Below are positions 8,086-10,888 of a stretch of DNA of 10,888 bases, in pieces; within the stretch, counting starts at the first letter, position 1, and the number at the start of each line of letters is the position of its first letter. A model generated the notes under the pieces. The model did no database searches. It saw only the letters and a program-made list of their open reading frames with translations, and was not told where the DNA came from. The DNA comes from Ochromonadaceae sp. CCMP2298 (Eukaryota; Sar; Synurophyceae; Ochromonadales; Ochromonadaceae). Position numbers and translations under genes: made by a program. The stretch is taken from contig MU634659.1 in the NCBI GenBank assembly GCA_026770595.1, positions 1-10,888 on the forward strand, in the 5' to 3' direction.

Positions 8086-8275
8086 CAAAAGGGTTATTTT
8101 TTCACACGTAAAAGCGCCTAAATGAGAGAAATTTTGAAACAGAAAACCCCGCAACCAGAATTCGAAGTCGAACCGAGTTCAGTTCGTAACGAATTATCAT
8201 CGCAGAAACAGAATTTTGTGCAAAATATCTCTCATTTAGGCGCTTTTGGCAGGCAAAAAAACGAATAACCCTTTG
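8086..8275. repeat. Imperfect inverted repeat, ~50-base arms (MITE-like)
   Basis: The left arm is 8086-8136 and the right arm is 8221-8275, with an 84-base spacer. The best-matched core is AAAAGCGCCTAAATGAGAGA on the left (8110-8129) and its exact complement on the right. AGGGTTATT near the outer ends and ATTTTG at the inner ends are also shared. The arms differ by small indels between these blocks. No clear target-site duplication is visible. It could be a miniature inverted-repeat element, a fold-back element or a structured regulatory region upstream of NAGS. Confidence 0.8.
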
Positions 8276-8299
8276 CCTCAGAGGCTGGGGTTTTGGCTA

Positions 8300-8318
8300 C
8301 CGCTCAGCATGTGAGCGG
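8300..8318. repeat. Perfect 7-bp hairpin
   Basis: CCGCTCA, a GCATG loop, then TGAGCGG. It lies 25 bases to the right of the large inverted repeat, with a smaller palindrome (GCCTC-A-GAGGC, 8275-8285) between. There is no T-run directly after it, so it is not called a terminator. Confidence 0.7.
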
Positions 8319-8620
8319 ATTCACGATGAGCTTTATATGAGTGAAACTTGAAACATTTTGACCCTTTCCACTCCAGAGGGACGTTTCGTGAGGGTTACAA
8401 ACATCAGTCCGGGGAATTTTGCCTTTGCCACCCAAAAATCGAAAAAAACAGCGTCACATATATGAAAATTTCACCCAAATGACGACATCAAAAACGTACA
8501 TGTCAGCTAAAATTTGTGTTAGATTAGCGTCAATCGATCAAGATTAGAAGTTATAGACTCCCCCTTTTTTATGTTTCCGCTTGTATGCGCTTATATGCCT
8601 TTTTTACCTATTGGAGATGA

Positions 8621-8651
8621 CGGCGGGCTTCTCGATTATGCGGCGGGCTTC
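8621..8651. repeat. Direct repeat of CGGCGGGCTTC, 20-bp spacing
   Basis: Two exact 11-base copies at 8621-8631 and 8641-8651. They are bracketed by the complementary hexamers TGACGG (8618-8623) and CCGTCA (8652-8657). The block is GC-rich within AT-rich DNA. Confidence 0.7.
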
Positions 8652-8825
8652 CCGTCACCGCTGGGCATCCTAAAAAGAGTTAGCATAAAAAACCTGGGAA
8701 AGGGAGAGCGGCGATGTGGTGATATGAGCTGCTGTTGATGAGGTTGGGAGAGGGAACAGGCAAATCACATTCCAACTCTCCGAACTCACTCTATTGAGAT
8801 CTCTGCCTTCGTTCTCCGCATCTTT

Positions 8826-8871
8826 CGCACAGTGGCTAGAACTCCTCCCGCACAGTGGCTAGAAGCCCCCC
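8826..8871. repeat. 23-bp tandem duplication
   Basis: CGCACAGTGGCTAGAA occurs exactly at 8826-8841 and 8849-8864, giving a 23-base period. It is followed by a run of ten C at 8866-8875. It lies about 125 bases before the dyad array. Confidence 0.85.
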
Positions 8872-8990
8872 CCCCACAGAGACGATCAGTTCATTCTAAG
8901 AGCTGCCACACGGCGATGCGCCTCCCATCAAAGGACAAAGGACACAGGCACATTATTCCGATTGCCTTGGATTGGGCCCCCAACGAGTAG

Positions 8991-9070
8991 TTTGTCGTAT
9001 GACAGAATACTTTGTCACATGACAGATTAGTTTGTCACATGACAGTATTCTTTGTCATGAAGCAGAATGG
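8991..9070. repeat. Four 20-bp tandem repeats with TGTCA/TGACA dyads
   Basis: Units start at 8991, 9011, 9031 and 9051 and share TTTGTC-N-CATGACAG-type sequence. Units 2 and 3 contain TGTCA-CA-TGACA, unit 1 has TGTCG-TA-TGACA, and unit 4 has lost the right half (TGTCA-TG-AAGCA). More copies of the motif follow: CTGTCA at 9100, CTGTCACCGGACAG at 9120-9133, and GTGAC-GTG-GTCAC at 9136-9148. The 20-bp spacing would place the dyads on the same face of the helix. The array ends about 160 bases before the ATG at 9229, a position fitting a transcription-factor or element-end binding array. TGACAG-type half-sites are known for TALE homeodomain proteins, but that link is only inference. Confidence 0.85.
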
Positions 9071-9228
9071 AATAATTGTTTGTAATTAGGCAAAATAATC
9101 TGTCAAGGGTCGGAATTGTCTGTCACCGGACAGATGTGACGTGGTCACGCCGCTTCGTTGGGAAGAGAAGCATCTGTCCAACACTTCGGTGAAAACAGGA
9201 GGTGTGAGGAGGCCAGATTCCGTTCAAC

Positions 9229-9834
9229 ATGCCGTTCTGCGCGACCCTGACCAGCTCGATTCACCATATCTCAGCCGGGATGAGCCTCTCCGTGAGCCTG
9301 CCCCAGGCCGAGCCGGAGGGTTCTCCAATGAGGACCGTGCTGCCCCACTCCCAGTCCGGTATTCCAGACCCGTACTCGAGCGTGCTGCAAGAGGCCCTCG
9401 ACTCGCTGCACCCGACCCGGTCCCAAGCGGTGCATTTATGTAACAAGGACATCTTGCAGTCGGATGCCTCAACTGCATCAAACTCTCGAAGCTACATTCT
9501 CAACCTCTGCGGCTGGATGGCAAGGATCGCTAAAAGGGCACAGAGATATCCCAAGCTGCGCGGACTCGATCCTTCGCTCACGTGGCGCCGCGGTTCAGCG
9601 GGAGGGGGGGGGCGGCCAAGTCGAGCTCAAGGCTACTACGTCAACATTGGCGGTGGGGGTCCCATTGTGGGTAACACCCGCCTCAATGAGCTCCACGTGA
9701 ACACCTCTCTTTTTTGTGGAGACGGTGACGAGGGTTTGGAGTTGGCAGTAATGTGGACGACGCTCCCCGTGGACACTAGGCGCTCCATCTGGAACCTAAC
9801 GCAGTGTGGAGGGCTCCAGATTCCGAATAACTAG
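9229..9834 (+). CDS. Unknown protein, N-terminal part of a frame broken by one TAG
   Basis: This 201-residue open frame starts at an ATG with A at -3 (TTCAACATGCC), preceded by in-frame stops at 9190 and 9202. I recognise no family. It has no signal peptide or membrane segment. A moderately basic region (LCGWMARIAKRAQRYPKLRG, about residues 93-112) is followed by a Gly-rich patch encoded by nine consecutive G (9604-9612) and by a second Gly patch (NIGGGG). The frame ends at TAG (9832-9834) after QIPNN, but the same frame stays open beyond it through 10797, so this is probably the first part of one longer coding region of about 523 codons. The lack of recognisable introns sets it apart from the coiled-coil and hydrolase genes. 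It may be a real short gene, a pseudogene, or a readthrough gene. Confidence 0.5.
   Translation: MPFCATLTSSIHHISAGMSLSVSLPQAEPEGSPMRTVLPHSQSGIPDPYSSVLQEALDSLHPTRSQAVHLCNKDILQSDASTASNSRSYILNLCGWMARIAKRAQRYPKLRGLDPSLTWRRGSAGGGGRPSRAQGYYVNIGGGGPIVGNTRLNELHVNTSLFCGDGDEGLELAVMWTTLPVDTRRSIWNLTQCGGLQIPNN
9604..9612 (+). other. G9 run in the unknown coding frame
   Basis: Nine consecutive G within the Gly-rich part of the unknown frame. It is a site where polymerase or sequencing slippage would change the frame. The frame on both sides looks coding as read, so no correction is needed to keep it open. Confidence 0.9.
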
Positions 9835-10800
9835 CTTGGTCCTGCAAGGCTCTGGAAAATAAAGAGGGCCTGCGGCCTAGAGGGCTTTAAGGGGATAATG
9901 CCAGATCTTGTTCTCAAAGGAATCTCTGCGCCTAATTGCGGCCCAGCGCGATCCAACAAGGATAGCACCTGGCAAGTTCTATGGACGCCTGGCTTCAGGC
10001 ATGACGCCGCCCAGGGAATGGGAACTCGCCGTACAGGGCCGGGCCGTCGCCATACCGAATCCCTCGTGATTCTCGCTACACTGCAAGAGTGCTTAATCTT
10101 CAGGGACTGTACGGACAACCAGCGCGCTCAGCTCCTTCCTTTCAATTCGCCCGAGTATGCACCCATCAAGAGCGAATTCCTCTCCGCGATCAGAGACCAG
10201 CCTGATCATGAGCACACGCTTTCAAAGCCGAGTCTGCAGGAGAGGAGAAGACTGGTGGACAGGAGGAAAGCCGCAGAGAAGAAGGCGGCCAAACTGAAAT
10301 CATCAGCGGCGGGGAGTTCAGGTCTCAAAGCCTGGATCACTGGAGGCACCATCAGCTTGCCCAAGTCCGGAGCCACCATCAGCGAGGAGCCCAGGCTTAC
10401 AGGCAAGGGCCAAATCAGCAGAATACCTGAAAAACCCATTAAAGGAGAAGACTATAACCTCACCAGCATCCCCCCGCTCAAGAGGGGACTCCCGAAGGAG
10501 GATCAGTCCGTCGCGCAGATCGAGCAGAAATCAAGGAGCGACTCTGCGCTGTCCTTTGCTTCGCAGGAAGCGTCTGTTCGCCCCCCAACGGTGGTCGTCG
10601 ACGCTGGACTCACAATGACCGGGTGGCAGCCAGGATCCCCGCAGGGCGGGTCGGCCTCAGGTGAGCAAGGTTCTTCCTCCGGCGAGGTGAATATGTTGGT
10701 CGATGAAATGGAAGATGAATTCCACATGCCTGAGGGCTATAAATCCGACGACCCGGAGCTTGACCAGTTCTGCGCGGATCTATCTAGATGGTTGGTTTAG
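9835..10800 (+). CDS. Unknown protein, C-terminal part; basic middle and acidic tail
   Basis: This is the continuation of the frame from 9229 after the single TAG. The first ATG is at 9898 (A at -3), which would give a separate 300-residue protein; 21 sense codons lie between the TAG and that ATG. From that Met, about 1-95 looks globular, with Trp, Cys and hydrophobic residues. Residues 110-140 are a Lys/Arg/Ala-rich helix-like stretch (ERRRLVDRRKAAEKKAAKL). Residues 140-255 are Ser/Gly/Pro/Lys-rich and probably disordered, and the last 40 are strongly acidic with aromatic residues, ending SRWLV. No family is recognised. The order globular, basic, disordered, acidic is seen in many nucleic-acid- or chaperone-binding proteins, including some nucleocapsid and phosphoproteins of viruses, but I have no motif to support a viral origin. 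The stop lies inside the 63-bp tandem repeat. Confidence 0.5.
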   Translation, partial: LGPARLWKIKRACGLEGFKGIMPDLVLKGISAPNCGPARSNKDSTWQVLWTPGFRHDAAQGMGTRRTGPGRRHTESLVILATLQECLIFRDCTDNQRAQLLPFNSPEYAPIKSEFLSAIRDQPDHEHTLSKPSLQERRRLVDRRKAAEKKAAKLKSSAAGSSGLKAWITGGTISLPKSGATISEEPRLTGKGQISRIPEKPIKGEDYNLTSIPPLKRGLPKEDQSVAQIEQKSRSDSALSFASQEASVRPPTVVVDAGLTMTGWQPGSPQGGSASGEQGSSSGEVNMLVDEMEDEFHMPEGYKSDDPELDQFCADLSRWLV

Positions 10801-10888
10801 GTGTAGGTGAAGGGGGAGGGGGGGGACCAGGGGGGGGCGGATCTATCTAGATGGTTGGTTTAGGTGTAGGTGAAGGGGGAGGGGGGGG
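10774..10888 (+). repeat. 63-bp tandem repeat over the end of the unknown gene
   Basis: A unit beginning GCGGATCTATCTAGATGG starts at 10774 and again at 10837. The second copy matches the first over all 52 bases available before the window ends. The first copy includes the last codons and stop (TAG 10798-10800) of the unknown frame. Each unit contains TCTAGA-centred sequence and ends in G-rich tracts (G5-A-G8, then ACCA and a G7 run in copy 1), which could form a G-quadruplex on the plus strand. The array may continue to the right. Confidence 0.9.

Larger units (their letters stand above)
7923..9228. other. Long divergent intergenic region with repeats
   Basis: About 1.3 kb between the start of the minus-strand NAGS gene and the start of the plus-strand unknown frame. 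It should hold both promoters. It is AT-rich compared with its neighbours and has no supported gene on either strand. It carries the inverted repeat at 8086-8275, the hairpin at 8300-8318, direct repeats at 8621-8651 and 8826-8871, a C10 run at 8866-8875, and the dyad array at 8991-9070. No promoter motif could be assigned with confidence. Confidence 0.6.

Noticed and set aside
8991-9070. CRISPR-like array
   Set aside because: The units are contiguous 20-bp tandem repeats with no unique spacers, in a eukaryotic context with no cas-like genes.
9141-9443. Plus-strand frame overlapping the start of the unknown gene
   Set aside because: It starts at a GTG, is Arg/Pro/Ala-rich as expected for an out-of-frame reading of GC-rich coding DNA, and ends without any motif.
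9229-10800. Assignment of the broken frame to a virus nucleocapsid or a retroelement gag
   Set aside because: Only general composition (basic middle, acidic tail, size) hints at it; no zinc knuckle, protease, polymerase or known nucleoprotein motif is visible.

Overview
The window looks like nuclear DNA of a unicellular alga. Three spliced or host-like protein genes sit in non-operon arrangement, separated by AT-richer intergenic DNA. The introns are 144 to 187 bases, with GT-AG ends and CTAAC- or CTGAC-like branch sites. The metabolic gene has an N-terminus that reads as a signal peptide followed by a transit-like stretch with Phe right after the predicted cleavage site. That pattern is known from algae with a red-lineage secondary plastid (stramenopiles, haptophytes, cryptophytes), so I infer that kind of organism; the species is not determined.

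Layout, left to right. Bases 1-460 are the upstream region of a plus-strand gene and carry an 8-base minisatellite. Bases 461-2585 (+) encode a two-exon, 658-residue coiled-coil protein that I do not recognise by family. Bases 2586-3208 are the convergent intergenic region, rich in short tandem repeats. Bases 5436-3209 (-) hold a four-exon gene for an alpha/beta hydrolase of the plant/protist serine-aminopeptidase-like type. It has a complete Ser-Asp-His triad, an N-myristoylation-type start and a C-terminal RanBP2-like zinc finger. Bases 5437-5948 are intergenic. Bases 7922-5949 (-) hold an intronless ArgA-type N-acetylglutamate synthase (amino-acid-kinase domain plus GNAT domain) with the plastid-type presequence and an unusual repeat-bearing linker.

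Bases 7923-9228 are a long divergent intergenic region. It contains an imperfect ~50-base inverted repeat (a MITE-like or fold-back structure), a perfect 7-bp hairpin, two pairs of direct repeats, and four 20-bp tandem units, three of which carry a TGTCA-N2-TGACA-type dyad.

Bases 9229-10800 (+) hold one continuous reading frame broken by a single in-frame TAG at 9832-9834. It gives a 201-residue part and a 300-residue part (start at 9898) with a basic middle and an acidic tail. I recognise no family. Its end overlaps a 63-base tandem repeat with G-rich tracts that runs off the window. This right-hand block (dyad repeats, broken intronless frame, terminal tandem repeat) is the least explained part and the best candidate for something new: a decaying or recoded gene, or a mobile or virus-derived insertion.
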